Below are positions 15,825-24,744 of a stretch of DNA of 64,000 bases, piece after piece (the stretch's first letter is position 1; every line of letters starts with the position of its first letter). The notes under the pieces were generated by a model. That model had not been told where the DNA came from. It saw nothing but the letters and a program-made list of their open reading frames with translations, and did not search any database. The position numbers were made by a program, and so were the translations under genes. This DNA is from Archangium violaceum (GTDB lineage Bacteria; Myxococcota; Myxococcia; Myxococcales; Myxococcaceae): assembly GCF_016859125.1 (NCBI RefSeq), contig NZ_CP069338.1:6635501-6699500 (forward strand), in the 5' to 3' direction.

Positions 15825-16709
15825 CTACGCGAGACTGGCGAGGATCCCGGCGACCTCCCGGGCCTTCAGGACGAACCCGACGTGGCTGGCCTCGACGGTC
15901 CGCACGTCGAACTTGTTATGCGGCGTCAGCGCATCGGCCTCGGCGATCATCCTGTCCTGCATGGAGGGAGGAATCGACCGATCCCGCGTCAGACGAATGT
16001 AGGTGTGAGGAATCCGTCCCCAGGTCTTCGCGTCGACTCGCGCATCCGCCACCATGACCGCGAGCGACTCGTCGGGCTGCAAGGTGTTGAGGAACGCCCG
16101 GAACTGGTCGTCGGTGGCGTCGGCCATCAGGGCGGCCTTCGCGTTGGAGAGGAAGGCCGGGTCCGCCGAGCGGTAGTTGGTCCTGCCCACCCCGATCTGC
16201 GTGGGATTGCCCACGGCCACTCCCGCCAGGCTGGGAAGCAGACTCTCGTTGTTCTCTCGCGTCTGGCTGTACTCCGCGATGCTGGGCAGATCGACGCAGC
16301 ACCAGGCGGAGATGTAGACGATCCTGTGGAGCAGCTCGGGGATGGCGTTGCCGACCCCGCTGATGATCACTCCGCCCATGCTGGCACCGACCAGGATGAC
16401 GGGCCCGTGGACGGCGACGCGCCGGACGATGTCGACGACGTGATTCACGTTGTCCTGGAGGGTGATGCGCGCCATCGCCGACGGCTCGGTGGCGAACGCC
16501 TCCAGGTCCTGCGGGGCCTGGTACGAGATGGGAAACTGCGCGTCGAAGCCATGTCCTGGCAGATCAACGGCGAGCGTGCGATGCCCGAGCAGGGCGAGTT
16601 CGCGAAGCAGCGGCGCCCAGCTGAACGAGTTGCTGCCGGCTCCATGGACGAACACGTAGGTCGGCTGCCCGTTCTTGCGCGAAGCCTCTCGGTGGGTTTC
16701 TTGAGTCAT
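15825..16709 (-). CDS. Alpha/beta hydrolase (esterase/hydroxynitrile-lyase-like family)
   Basis: 294 residues from the ATG at 16709, preceded by GGAAG. Oxyanion motif VFVHGAGSNSFSW, nucleophile elbow VGASMGGVI, late acid region in the DRSIPPSMQDRMI segment, and catalytic His in VEASHVGFVLKA. This layout matches the salicylate-esterase/hydroxynitrile-lyase branch. No signal peptide is seen, so it should be cytoplasmic. The leader carries a C9 tract and a widely spaced 9-bp inverted repeat. Confidence 0.85.
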   Translation of the reverse strand: MTQETHREASRKNGQPTYVFVHGAGSNSFSWAPLLRELALLGHRTLAVDLPGHGFDAQFPISYQAPQDLEAFATEPSAMARITLQDNVNHVVDIVRRVAVHGPVILVGASMGGVIISGVGNAIPELLHRIVYISAWCCVDLPSIAEYSQTRENNESLLPSLAGVAVGNPTQIGVGRTNYRSADPAFLSNAKAALMADATDDQFRAFLNTLQPDESLAVMVADARVDAKTWGRIPHTYIRLTRDRSIPPSMQDRMIAEADALTPHNKFDVRTVEASHVGFVLKAREVAGILASLA

Positions 16710-16746
16710 GGGCTTCCATTCTTGACGGGATGGGGGGGGGCCGCCT

Positions 16747-16801
16747 AGTGCTCCCACCTGTCTTCATCGGTCAAGGCACCCACTGTCCGAAGGGGAGCAC
16801 T
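16747..16801. repeat. 9-bp inverted repeat upstream of the esterase gene
   Basis: AGTGCTCCC (16747-16755) and its exact complement GGGAGCACT (16793-16801) are 37 bases apart, upstream of the esterase start at 16709. It could be paired operator half-sites or the base of a large loop. A run of nine G (16732-16740) lies between the repeat and the start codon. Confidence 0.4.
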
Positions 16802-16824
16802 CGTTCCCCATGTCGGCTTCGTAC

Positions 16825-17925
16825 CTACCTCCGTCGGGAGGCCCACCAGGCACCGGCGTGGCGAAGTGCCTCCGCGTGAGAGGCGCCGGGAGGGGCGAGC
16901 GCGGACACCTCGACCACGTCGTCGAAGGGTGAAGCACCCGCGTCCGCATCGGGCGCGACCACCCCCGCGAACATCACCGTGCGCTTGCCGAGCGCCCGCG
17001 CCTCCCGGGCCAGGGAGCCGGGGCCCTTGCCGAGCGCCGTCTGCCGGTCGAAGCGGCCCTCTCCGGTGATCACGGCCTCGGCGGCGGCGAGCCGTTCGGA
17101 CAGCCGGAGCGTCCGGGCCACCAGCTCGTACCCGGAGACGATCCTTCCTCCCGCCAGGGCCGCGAGCCCGTAGCCGAAGCCTCCAGCGGCGCCCGCGCCA
17201 GCGAGGTGGGCGGCTCCGGGCGCGACGACTTCGGCGAGCCTGGCCAGGGCCGACTCCAGCTCGGCCACGGTGTCCTCGTCCGCGCCCTTCTGGGGACCGA
17301 AGAGGCGCGAGGCTCCATCCGGTCCCAACAGCGGCGCGGTGACATCCGTGGCCACCAGCACCTCCACCTCGGTGAGCCGTGGGTGCCGTCCGCTCGCCTC
17401 CACCCGCGCGAGTCGCTTCAGCGCGGCCCCGCCTGGAGGCAGCGGCGCCCCGTGTGTGTCGAGGAATCGGAACCCGAGCGCCGTGAGCGCCCCCGTTCCC
17501 CCATCATTGGTGGCGCTGCCGCCGAGCCCGAGGATGAGCCGCTCGCATCCCAGGTCCAGCGCCTCGCGCATCAGCTCGCCGGTGCCGGTGGTGGAGGTCC
17601 GCCGGGGGTCTCGTTGATCCGGTGTGAGCAGGGACAGTCCGGAGGCCGCGGCCATCTCGATGACCGCCGTGCGTCCCGCGTCCAGCAGTCCATAGGTGGC
17701 CCGCACGGGCGCACCGAGTGGCCCCTGGACGGTGTGCGTCACCCGCTCGCCGCCCAGTCCCGCGAGCAGCGCGTCCACCGTGCCGGGTCCGCCGTCCGCG
17801 AGCGGCGCCACGTCCAACTCCACCCCGGGCGAGCCCTGTCTCAGTCCCTCGGCCAACGCGGAGGCGGCCTCGGCGGCCGTGAGCGTCCCCTTGAACTCCT
17901 GCGGCGCGACGAGCCAGCGGCTCAC
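16825..17925 (-). CDS. Glycerate kinase (GarK/GlxK family)
   Basis: 366 residues. The GTG start at 17925 overlaps the upstream stop (GTGA), so translation is coupled. The protein opens with LVAPQEFKGTLTAAEAASAL, the family's PDSFKGT loop. Then come DVAPLADGGPGTVDAL, LILGLGGSATNDGGTG and LAGAGAAGGFGYGLAAL (nucleotide and glycerate binding), and ITGEGRFDRQTALGKGP near the end. It phosphorylates glycerate for entry to glycolysis. Having Gln-Glu in place of the usual Asp-Ser in the first loop is a small variation. Confidence 0.92.
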   Translation of the reverse strand: MSRWLVAPQEFKGTLTAAEAASALAEGLRQGSPGVELDVAPLADGGPGTVDALLAGLGGERVTHTVQGPLGAPVRATYGLLDAGRTAVIEMAAASGLSLLTPDQRDPRRTSTTGTGELMREALDLGCERLILGLGGSATNDGGTGALTALGFRFLDTHGAPLPPGGAALKRLARVEASGRHPRLTEVEVLVATDVTAPLLGPDGASRLFGPQKGADEDTVAELESALARLAEVVAPGAAHLAGAGAAGGFGYGLAALAGGRIVSGYELVARTLRLSERLAAAEAVITGEGRFDRQTALGKGPGSLAREARALGKRTVMFAGVVAPDADAGASPFDDVVEVSALAPPGASHAEALRHAGAWWASRRR

Positions 17926-18272
17926 GGCTGGGGCTCGGCGGGCTTCTGCTCGGAAGGGTTGACGATGATGGTTCCGTTCGCCGGACCCCGGGCAACGCAC
18001 CGGTAGGTCAGCCGCTCCTCGATGCACTCCTCGAAGGGATCGCACTCTCCGCGGCAGGGGATTTGATCGCACAGGCCCGTGGCCTTGTTGCACGTGGTGC
18101 CCACGGGGCACGAGGCATAGCAGCCGCCGCTGGAGCGCGAGGCCGCGGACGCCCCGAGCGCGATGCCGGTGTTCAGCGCGGCGTTGAGCACCGCGCCCCC
18201 TGCCGCGCCGTTACATCCGCACAGGGAGAGGACGACCGCCATCACGGCACCGCGCCACGGCATCGGGCTCAT
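17922..18272 (-). CDS. Small cysteine-rich lipoprotein
   Basis: 116 residues, ATG at 18272 with AAGGAG just upstream. The lipobox LSLCGC is followed by an Ala/Gly stretch and a cysteine-rich module (GCYASCPVGTTCN, then CDQIPCRGECDPFEEC). This pattern is common in myxobacterial cell-surface lipoproteins with EGF-like or knottin-like cores. It lies between YkgJ and glycerate kinase, 2 bases from one and overlapping the other. Function unknown. Confidence 0.75.
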   Translation of the reverse strand: MSPMPWRGAVMAVVLSLCGCNGAAGGAVLNAALNTGIALGASAASRSSGGCYASCPVGTTCNKATGLCDQIPCRGECDPFEECIEERLTYRCVARGPANGTIIVNPSEQKPAEPQP

Positions 18273-18274
18273 GG

Positions 18275-18757
18275 TTACTCCTTCGGGGTCGAGGCCTCCG
18301 CGTGCCACTCGAGGATGGGACGGGGACCCGTGAGTGACGGCAGTATGCGCTGGGAGACGCGCTCCAGGCGAATCAACAGGGCGCTCACCGTGTCCGCCGG
18401 CTGGCGGGCCGGGCCACGGATGCGCTCGCAGAAGAAGGTCCGGCAGCCGAAGGGGCGCTCCGCGTACACGGTGCAGCGCCTTCCCGCCGCGTCCAGGAAG
18501 GGACAGCCACCGTCCTCCCTCGGAGGCGGCAGCGGGTGGTTGCGCGCGAGCATCAGCCACTCGGGGTACCACAGCCACGGTTGACGCTTCGTCTTCGAGA
18601 GCTGGCAGCACTCGCCGCTCGCCGGGCACGAGAAGGGCGCGTACGCCGCGTCCGCCTGCCGGTAGATGGCGCGCAGCTCCTGGAGGGCTCGCGCTTCCTC
18701 TCGCGCGCTCGCGGCCGGGGTGGGGGCTTCGTCGATGTCGTCGTCCCAGGGGTTCAT
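18275..18757 (-). CDS. YkgJ-family cysteine-cluster protein
   Basis: 160 residues with the CxxCxxxxC-type zinc/iron-sulfur ligand set: CPASGECC (about 44-51), CPFLDAAGRRCTVYAERPFG and then CRTFFC. Family members are putative metal-cluster proteins of unknown reaction. It is the first gene of a three-gene run (YkgJ, lipoprotein, glycerate kinase) with almost no spacing. Confidence 0.85.
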   Translation of the reverse strand: MNPWDDDIDEAPTPAASAREEARALQELRAIYRQADAAYAPFSCPASGECCQLSKTKRQPWLWYPEWLMLARNHPLPPPREDGGCPFLDAAGRRCTVYAERPFGCRTFFCERIRGPARQPADTVSALLIRLERVSQRILPSLTGPRPILEWHAEASTPKE

Positions 18758-18805
18758 GGGTTCAGGGGCTCCCTCGCTCGGGCTGCTCGAGTCCGGGGAG
18801 GACGA

Positions 18806-18840
18806 CCCTCACCCTGGCCCTCTCCCAGGGGGAGAGGGGA
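18806..18840. repeat. REP-like palindromic element, copy 1
   Basis: Intergenic CCCTCACCCTGG followed by a 9-bp perfect hairpin, CCCTCTCCC-AGG-GGGAGAGGG (18818-18838). The same element recurs at 29891-29924. It belongs to the widespread class of short extragenic palindromes and could act as an mRNA 3' end stabiliser. Confidence 0.7.
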
Positions 18841-18856
18841 TTGACGCGGTCTCGCA

Positions 18857-20146
18857 TCAAAGCACGCGCAGCACGAAGCACTTCAGGTAGCGCGTCTCGC
18901 GCAGGTTCAACAGCACCGGGTGGTCCTTGCCCGCGCCACGCTTCTCGATGATCTGCACCCGCCGCTTCGCGTCCGCCGCCGCCGAGGCCAGCATGTCCTC
19001 GAAGGCCTGCTCGTCGATGTGGTACGTGCAGCTCGCGGAGATGAGGTAGCCACCCGGCCGCAGCAGCTGGATGGCGCGCAGGTTGATCTCCTTGTAACCG
19101 CGCAGCGCTCCCTCGATGGCGTCCTTGTTCTTCGCGAACGACGGCGGATCCAACACGATGGTGTCGAAGTGCCGGCCCTCGTCCACCGCGTCGCGCAGGA
19201 AGTCGAAGGCGTTGGCCACCACCACGTCCACGTTGGTGAGCTTGTTGGACGCCGCGTTCTCGCGCAGCTGAGCCGCCGCCAGGTCGGAGATCTCCACCGC
19301 GGTGACCTTCTGGGCCCGGGTGGCGAGCTGCAGCGCGAAGCCGCCCACGTACGAGAAGCAGTCCAGCGCCTCGCCGAAGGCGTACTGGGACGCCACGATG
19401 TGGTTCTCCCGCTGGTCCAGGAACGCGCCCGTCTTCTGGCCCTCCAGCAGGTCCGCGCGCACGCGCACCAGTCCCTCGTCATAGGCCACGGGTCCGGGCT
19501 GGGTGCCGTACAGCACGCCCTTCTCCTGGGGCAGCCCCTCCAGCGCGCGCACGCCCACGTCCGAGCGGTTGATGATGGCGCGCGGCTTGAACAGCTCCAC
19601 CAGCAGGTCGACGATGAGCTGCTTACGCTGCTCGGTGCCGGGGATGAGGAACTGCACGCTCAGGCAGTCGCCGTAGCGGTCCACCACGAGGCCGGGCAGC
19701 AGGTCCGCCTCGCCGTGCACCACGCGGTAGGTGGTCTCACCGGGGAGGGCGCGTCGACGCATCGCGTCGGCCAGCGCCAGGCGCTGGCGGAAGAAGTCCG
19801 TATCGACGGCCACGTCCTCGTAGGAGAGCCAGCGCAGGGAGATCTTCGAGTGCTTCGAATAGAAGGCCTTGCCCAGGAACCAGCCGCGGGCATCCATCAC
19901 GCGCACCACCTCGCCGCCCTGCAGGGCGGGGTCTCCGTTGAGGTCGGCGCGGTAGATCCACGGATGGCCGGCCTGCCAGCGCTCGACGCCCCGGCGGATG
20001 AGCGAGACCTGGGGCAGCCCGTCCGGGCCGATGTCCGGGGTGGTCCGGTCCGGGGCGGGCGCCTCGGGGCGGTGCTGGGGGCGCTTGCGGCCGGCGGGGG
20101 GTCCGGGGCGGCGATCGTGACGGGGTCCTGAGGTTGGCTTGGGCAT
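18857..20146 (-). CDS. rlmI: 23S rRNA (cytosine-C5)-methyltransferase, RlmI type
   Basis: 429 residues. A basic, proline-rich N-terminal extension (1-45) is followed by a PUA RNA-binding domain (about 46-125, GHPWIYRADLNGD). Then comes a Rossmann methyltransferase with CFSYVGGFALQLA (SAM loop), VTAVEISDLA and LDPPSFAKNK (motif IV), and SASCTYHIDEQAFE (motif VI Cys). RlmI methylates 23S C1962. The start lies only 28 bases from a divergent GTG start, so the unconserved N terminus may be over-called. Confidence 0.88.
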   Translation of the reverse strand: MPKPTSGPRHDRRPGPPAGRKRPQHRPEAPAPDRTTPDIGPDGLPQVSLIRRGVERWQAGHPWIYRADLNGDPALQGGEVVRVMDARGWFLGKAFYSKHSKISLRWLSYEDVAVDTDFFRQRLALADAMRRRALPGETTYRVVHGEADLLPGLVVDRYGDCLSVQFLIPGTEQRKQLIVDLLVELFKPRAIINRSDVGVRALEGLPQEKGVLYGTQPGPVAYDEGLVRVRADLLEGQKTGAFLDQRENHIVASQYAFGEALDCFSYVGGFALQLATRAQKVTAVEISDLAAAQLRENAASNKLTNVDVVVANAFDFLRDAVDEGRHFDTIVLDPPSFAKNKDAIEGALRGYKEINLRAIQLLRPGGYLISASCTYHIDEQAFEDMLASAAADAKRRVQIIEKRGAGKDHPVLLNLRETRYLKCFVLRVL

Positions 20147-20174
20147 GGCGTTGGCGGCGTATACTCCAACCCGC

Positions 20175-20687
20175 GTGAGATACGACCTGCTCCTTCAATC
20201 CATGGTCCCCGGGACGCCTTTCGACAGTGCCCGGGTGCAGGCCCTCCTGGAAGCCCGGGGGGCGAAGGTGCTGCCAGGGGGCGGGCATACCTGGCTGCTC
20301 GAGCACGGCTCGGTGGAGATCCACCCCCTGAGGGAGGGGGGCCAGTGGGTGGCCACCGAGGTGCGTGTGCCCCTGTCGGACCGGACCGAGCTGGTCCGCG
20401 AGGTGGTTGCCAAGGTGGCGGAGGTGGCGAAGGAGGCCGAGGTCCGTTTCTTCGATCCGCAGCTCGGGCGCGAGCTCTCCTCCCACTCGGACGGTGCGGT
20501 GGTGGACCAGTACGAGCGCACCGCGCGCTACGCGGCGGAGATGCTCGGGTTGGCCTCGGCCATGCCCATCAGCACCACCGAGGGCGAGGGCTTCCAGCCC
20601 ACGACGAAGTTCGTGCTCGGGGCCCTGGGCTTCTTCACCCTGCTGTACCTGCTGGTCAACTGGATGGGTGAGCAGCTCGGGGGTTGA
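20175..20687 (+). CDS. Tail-anchored protein of unknown function
   Basis: 170 residues from a GTG at 20175. The soluble N-terminal alpha/beta part (about 1-130) is followed by one C-terminal membrane helix (VLGALGFFTLLYLLVNWMG), so it faces the cytoplasm as a tail-anchored protein. No family is recognised. It is divergent from rlmI with almost no room for separate promoters and lies 77 bases before fxsA. Confidence 0.65.
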   Translation: MRYDLLLQSMVPGTPFDSARVQALLEARGAKVLPGGGHTWLLEHGSVEIHPLREGGQWVATEVRVPLSDRTELVREVVAKVAEVAKEAEVRFFDPQLGRELSSHSDGAVVDQYERTARYAAEMLGLASAMPISTTEGEGFQPTTKFVLGALGFFTLLYLLVNWMGEQLGG

Positions 20688-20764
20688 GTTCGCTGGACTT
20701 CAACGCAGCGGGCCTCCACGCGTTCTTCCAGGTACGGGCGGGCTCGAGGCGTTAAGTTGGGCAG

Positions 20765-21274
20765 GTGTTCAAGTACTTCTTCCTCGCGTTCACGGTCGTT
20801 CCGTTCATCGAGCTGTACCTGCTGCTGGCCATCGGCCGTGAAGTCGGCTTCTGGCCCACGGTAGGCATGGTTCTGCTCACGGGCCTGGTGGGCGCCTTGC
20901 TGGCCAAGGGAGAGGGCGTGCGGGTCATCCGCCGCTGGCAGGAGGCGCTCGTGCAGGGCCGTATGCCCGAGGAGGGCATCCTGGGCGGGGTGCTCGTCCT
21001 GGTGGGCGGGGTGCTGCTGGTGGCGCCGGGTGTCCTCACCGATATCGTCGGCCTCCTGCTGCTGTTCCCACCGACGCGCAAGGTCGTAGCCGCCATCGTG
21101 CGGCGGAGGCTCGAGCGCCGCATGGCGGCGGGCACATTGCGCGTGACGACCTTCCAGTCGGGTCCGTTCCCGGGAGGCCCTTTCGGGACGCCTCGGACGC
21201 CTCCCCAGCCGCGCATCGATCGCCGGCCGGGAGACGAAGTCGACGCCGAGTTCACCGAGGAAGACGGGCGCTGA
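20765..21274 (+). CDS. fxsA: FxsA-family membrane protein
   Basis: 169 residues (GTG start). Four hydrophobic segments: FFLAFTVVPFIELYLLLAIG, VGMVLLTGLVGALLA, LGGVLVLVGGVLLVAPGVLT and VGLLLLFPPTRK. The PFIELYLL and APGVLTDIVGLLLLFPPTR signatures are diagnostic. In E. coli, FxsA overproduction relieves F exclusion of phage T7; its native role is unclear. The C-terminal 45 residues form a Gly/Pro-rich cytoplasmic tail. Confidence 0.9.
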   Translation: MFKYFFLAFTVVPFIELYLLLAIGREVGFWPTVGMVLLTGLVGALLAKGEGVRVIRRWQEALVQGRMPEEGILGGVLVLVGGVLLVAPGVLTDIVGLLLLFPPTRKVVAAIVRRRLERRMAAGTLRVTTFQSGPFPGGPFGTPRTPPQPRIDRRPGDEVDAEFTEEDGR

Positions 21275-21276
21275 TT

Positions 21277-21984
21277 TCAGAGGATGCGCTGGTTCTCGCG
21301 CACGAAGACCTTCATCCTGCCCGTGCAGATGTCATTCAGACGCTGGCAGTCGAGCTCGCGGAGCTCGTTCAGCTTCAGCGTCTCATCCATGAGTGGCTCG
21401 CGCTTGATGTTCCAGAGCTTCAGGTGGACGTGCTCGTCGTCGGTCCAGGAGACCTGGGCGCGCAGCATCAGGCGCTTGCCCTGGTGCTCGAAATCCACCG
21501 GGGTGTGCTCCGGCGGCGCGAGCGTGTAGACGCCGGTCACGGCGGGGAGCTGGAGGAGCAGTTGCACCGGGCGCTGGTGCTCCTCGGCCGTCTTGAGCTG
21601 CAGCGTGTGCTGGCCGGTGATGCTCAGGCTCATGAAGTCCAGGGTGGCCGGGTGCTCCTGGGCGATGGGCTTCAGGCTGGGTTGCTTCCGGGTGCCCTCG
21701 ATGATGGCGATGGCGCCCTGGGGCGCGCGGACGTAGCCGGAGCAGCGGTCGTTGGACGAGCAGTCGAGGGTGAGACGCCAGTTGGCTCCGGCATTGGGAC
21801 AATCCCTGGGGACCTCCAGCTGCCCCTGCGCCTTCGGGGTGAGGATGAGGCTCTGGGTGGTCCGGGTGCGGCAGACGAAGTCCACGTCCACGGCGAGCGC
21901 GGTGACCTCGACCGGAGACTCCTTCTTGGCCGGAGTCCCGTCCGCAGCGAGCAGCAGGGCGACGACGGAGAGGGCGGAGAGCAT
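21277..21984 (-). CDS. Exported protein, unknown function
   Basis: 235 residues. A short hydrophobic leader (LSALSVVALLLAADG) is probably a signal peptide. The mature part is beta-rich with three likely disulfide Cys pairs (CRTRTT...DCPNAG, DCSSNDRC, DCQRLNDIC). No domain is recognised. It converges with fxsA (2-base gap). Confidence 0.6.
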   Translation of the reverse strand: MLSALSVVALLLAADGTPAKKESPVEVTALAVDVDFVCRTRTTQSLILTPKAQGQLEVPRDCPNAGANWRLTLDCSSNDRCSGYVRAPQGAIAIIEGTRKQPSLKPIAQEHPATLDFMSLSITGQHTLQLKTAEEHQRPVQLLLQLPAVTGVYTLAPPEHTPVDFEHQGKRLMLRAQVSWTDDEHVHLKLWNIKREPLMDETLKLNELRELDCQRLNDICTGRMKVFVRENQRIL

Positions 21985-22129
21985 GGCTCCGGTCTATCAC
22001 GGGTCTCCCGTGTGCCTGGCCGGCCCGGTTCCAGCCCCCGGCTGCGTGCAGGGCACTCGGCCAGGAGCCGGAGGCGCGTCCCGGGAGTGATACGCTCCGC
22101 GCCTCGTCGCGCGGGAGACACGCTCCGTC

Positions 22130-23116
22130 ATGGACAGCCGTAAGGACACCCTGTGGTTCATCTGCATCACGTTGGTGGTCAGCTGGTTCATCGGGTGGCT
22201 GTGGCTGCTGGACGAGGCGCGGCTCGTGTTCCTCCTCCGGGTGTTGATGTGCGTGCCGGCGGTGGTGGCGATGAGCTGCGCGTGGGTCTTCCGGCGTGAG
22301 CCGCCGCGCGCGATGGGCTTTCAATTTCCGGGGTGGGGGTACTGGGCCCTGGGGCTGCTGTTGCCCCTGGGGTACGCGGCGGTGGAGGTGTCGCTGGCGT
22401 ACGCGGTGCGCGCCGTGTCGGGGCGGCCGGACTTCATCACCTTCCAGCCCGAGTCCTTGAGGGGGCCCTTCGGTCTACGCGGCCTGGTGGTGGTGCCCGC
22501 CATGCTGGGACTTCTGGTGGCGGGCTCTCTGACCTGGCTCCTGGTGGCGGTGGCGCACAGCCGCGGTTGGCCGGACCGCGTGCGCGCGCGATTTCCCAAG
22601 AACTGGCGCGTGGTGCCCCACCTCTTCGACCTCGCGCTGTGGGTGCCCTCGTTCTACCTGGGCGGGCTGCCCGGCGAGCTGGCCGAGGAGATGGGCTGGC
22701 GCGGCTACCTCGTGCGCCGGTGGATGGACCGCCCCGCGGTGGCCGCGGCCATCTCCATGCCGGTGTGGGCCGCCTTCCACCTGCCCGTCATCTTCTCCTC
22801 CACCCAGCGCGGGCACGTGCTCCAGAATGTCTCCTTCCTCGCCTCCATCGCCGTGGCCTCGGTGGTGTTCGCCGCGCTGTACATGGCCAGCCGCTCGGTC
22901 TGGCCCTGCGCGCTGTTCCACCTGAGCTGGAACGTCTTCAACCCCCTGCTGCTCGGCGACGTGTACACCGGGCGCCCCGGCCTCTTCGGTGGCGAGGTGT
23001 GGATCTTCAATGGCGAGGGGGTCTTCGGGCTCCTCCTCAACGGGCTGCTCGCGGTGTGGTTCTTCCGGCGGTGGATGCGCGCTCCCGCCGCACAACCCGC
23101 CCTGGGAGGGGTGTAG
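22130..23116 (+). CDS. CPBP-family intramembrane metalloprotease
   Basis: 328 residues with about eight membrane segments. The CAAX-protease/bacteriocin-processing motifs are present: EEMGWRGYL (EExxxR), AFHLP (FxxxH) and CALFHLSWNVFNP (HxxxN/B). The active site is intramembrane and zinc-dependent. Substrates are unknown; the family acts in bacteriocin immunity, prenyl-protein processing and sigma-factor signalling. It is a single gene with no partner beside it. Confidence 0.88.
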   Translation: MDSRKDTLWFICITLVVSWFIGWLWLLDEARLVFLLRVLMCVPAVVAMSCAWVFRREPPRAMGFQFPGWGYWALGLLLPLGYAAVEVSLAYAVRAVSGRPDFITFQPESLRGPFGLRGLVVVPAMLGLLVAGSLTWLLVAVAHSRGWPDRVRARFPKNWRVVPHLFDLALWVPSFYLGGLPGELAEEMGWRGYLVRRWMDRPAVAAAISMPVWAAFHLPVIFSSTQRGHVLQNVSFLASIAVASVVFAALYMASRSVWPCALFHLSWNVFNPLLLGDVYTGRPGLFGGEVWIFNGEGVFGLLLNGLLAVWFFRRWMRAPAAQPALGGV

Positions 23117-23144
23117 GCAGGCGTCCAGGGGTTCGAAACAAGAT

Positions 23145-23171
23145 TTGACAAGCCGATGCCGCCGAAATAGT
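23145..23171 (+). promoter_or_regulatory. Promoter of the IMP dehydrogenase gene, probably leaderless
   Basis: A consensus TTGACA (23145-23150) is followed, after a short 15-base spacer, by AATAGT (23166-23171, 4 of 6 to consensus). The expected start of transcription coincides with the ATG at 23179. No Shine-Dalgarno sequence precedes the ATG. Confidence 0.4.
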
Positions 23172-23178
23172 TGCGGTC

Positions 23179-24720
23179 ATGGCGCTGATCTACGACGAGC
23201 CGAGCAGGACCTTCGGTGAGTACCTGCTCATCCCGAACCTGACGACGAAGCAGTGCACCCCGGCGAACGTGGACCTCCTGGCTCCCGTGGCCCGCTTCAA
23301 GGCGGAGCCCGGTGATGCTCCTCCGGATCCCAGGAAATCCCCGCTCACCATCAACGTCCCCATCGCGAGCGCGATGATGCAGTCGGTGTCGGGCGCGGAG
23401 CTCGGCATCGCGTTGGCGCGGGTGGGCGGGCTGAGCTTCATCTTCGGCTCGCAGTCCATCGAGTCCGAGGCGGAGATGGTCCGCCAGGTGAAGAACTACA
23501 AGGCCGGCTTCGTGGTGAGCGACTCGAACCTGCGCCCCGACGCCCGGCTCTCGGACGCCCTCGCGCTGACCCGCCGCACCGGGCACTCGACGGTGGCCAT
23601 CACGGAGGACGGCACGCCCACCGGCAGGTTCCATGGCATCCTCACCAGCCGGGACTACCGCATCGGGCACACGCCGCTCGACACCACCGTGCGCGAGCTG
23701 ATGACGCCTTTCGAGGCCATCCACAGCGGCCGGGCGGGCATCACGCTCCAGCAGGCCAACGAGCTCATCTGGAAGCACAAGCTCAACTGCCTGCCCATCA
23801 TCGATGAGCAGCAGCGCCTGGTCTACCTGGTGTTCCGCAAGGACCACGACGCGCACCAGGAGCACCCGCTGGAGAACGTGGACAAGGAGAAGCGCCTGGT
23901 CATCGGCGCTGGCATCAACTCCCGCGACTACTCGGAGCGGGTGCCCGCGCTCATGGAGGCGGGCGCGGACGTGCTCTGCATCGATTCGTCCGACGGCTAC
24001 TCCGAGTGGCAGCGCGACACCATCGAGTTCGTGAAGTCCCGCTACGGGGCCAGGGGGCTGGTGGGCGCCGGCAACGTGGTGGACCGCGAGGGCTTCCTCT
24101 ACCTGGTGGAGGCCGGGGCGGACTTCGTCAAGGTGGGCATCGGCGGCGGCTCCATCTGCATCACGCGCGAGCAGAAGGGCATCGGGCGCGGCCAGGCCTC
24201 GGCCGTCATCGAGGTGGCGCGCGCGCGCGACGAGTACTTCCGGAAGACCGGGCACTATGTGCCCATCTGCTCGGATGGCGGAATCAGCCAGGACTACCAC
24301 GTGACGCTGGCGCTCGCGATGGGCGCGGACTTCGTGATGATGGGCCGCTACTTCGCCCGCTTCGACGAGGCGCCCGGCCGCAAGGTGCGCATCAACAACC
24401 AGACCATGAAGGAGTACTGGGGCGAGGGCAGCAACCGCGCTCGCAACTGGCAGCGCTACGACCACGGCGGCAGCGGCAAGACGCAGCTGGAGTTCGAGGA
24501 GGGCGTGGACAGCTACGTTCCGTACGCCGGCAAGCTCAAGGACAACCTGGAGGTCACGCTCGCCAAGGTGCGCAGCACGATGTGCAACTGCGGCTCGCTC
24601 AACCTGCGCGAGCTCTACCAGCGCGCGCGGCTCACGGTGGCGTCGTCCGTGAGCATCCACGAGGGCGGCGTGCACGACGTCATCCCCCGGGACATGCGCA
24701 GCGTCCCGAGCGAGACCTGA
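23179..24720 (+). CDS. guaB: IMP dehydrogenase, Tritrichomonas-type
   Basis: 513 residues. It oxidises IMP to XMP with NAD+, the committed step to GMP. The TIM barrel is interrupted by a CBS pair (about 110-225). The catalytic loop is [20 protein letters not shown] with Cys327; SDGGI supplies the phosphate-binding Asp, and NWQRYD holds the Arg426/Tyr427 flap dyad. In most bacteria the loop reads GPGSICTTR. The form seen here, the [11 protein letters not shown] flap and the MCNCG tail resemble, from memory, the Tritrichomonas foetus enzyme (Cys319, Arg418, Tyr419, a constant offset of 8). No guaA is adjacent. Confidence 0.93.
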   Translation: MALIYDEPSRTFGEYLLIPNLTTKQCTPANVDLLAPVARFKAEPGDAPPDPRKSPLTINVPIASAMMQSVSGAELGIALARVGGLSFIFGSQSIESEAEMVRQVKNYKAGFVVSDSNLRPDARLSDALALTRRTGHSTVAITEDGTPTGRFHGILTSRDYRIGHTPLDTTVRELMTPFEAIHSGRAGITLQQANELIWKHKLNCLPIIDEQQRLVYLVFRKDHDAHQEHPLENVDKEKRLVIGAGINSRDYSERVPALMEAGADVLCIDSSDGYSEWQRDTIEFVKSRYGARGLVGAGNVVDREGFLYLVEAGADFVKVGIGGGSICITREQKGIGRGQASAVIEVARARDEYFRKTGHYVPICSDGGISQDYHVTLALAMGADFVMMGRYFARFDEAPGRKVRINNQTMKEYWGEGSNRARNWQRYDHGGSGKTQLEFEEGVDSYVPYAGKLKDNLEVTLAKVRSTMCNCGSLNLRELYQRARLTVASSVSIHEGGVHDVIPRDMRSVPSET

Positions 24721-24744
24721 GCCACTCACCTCCCGCCGCGTGAC

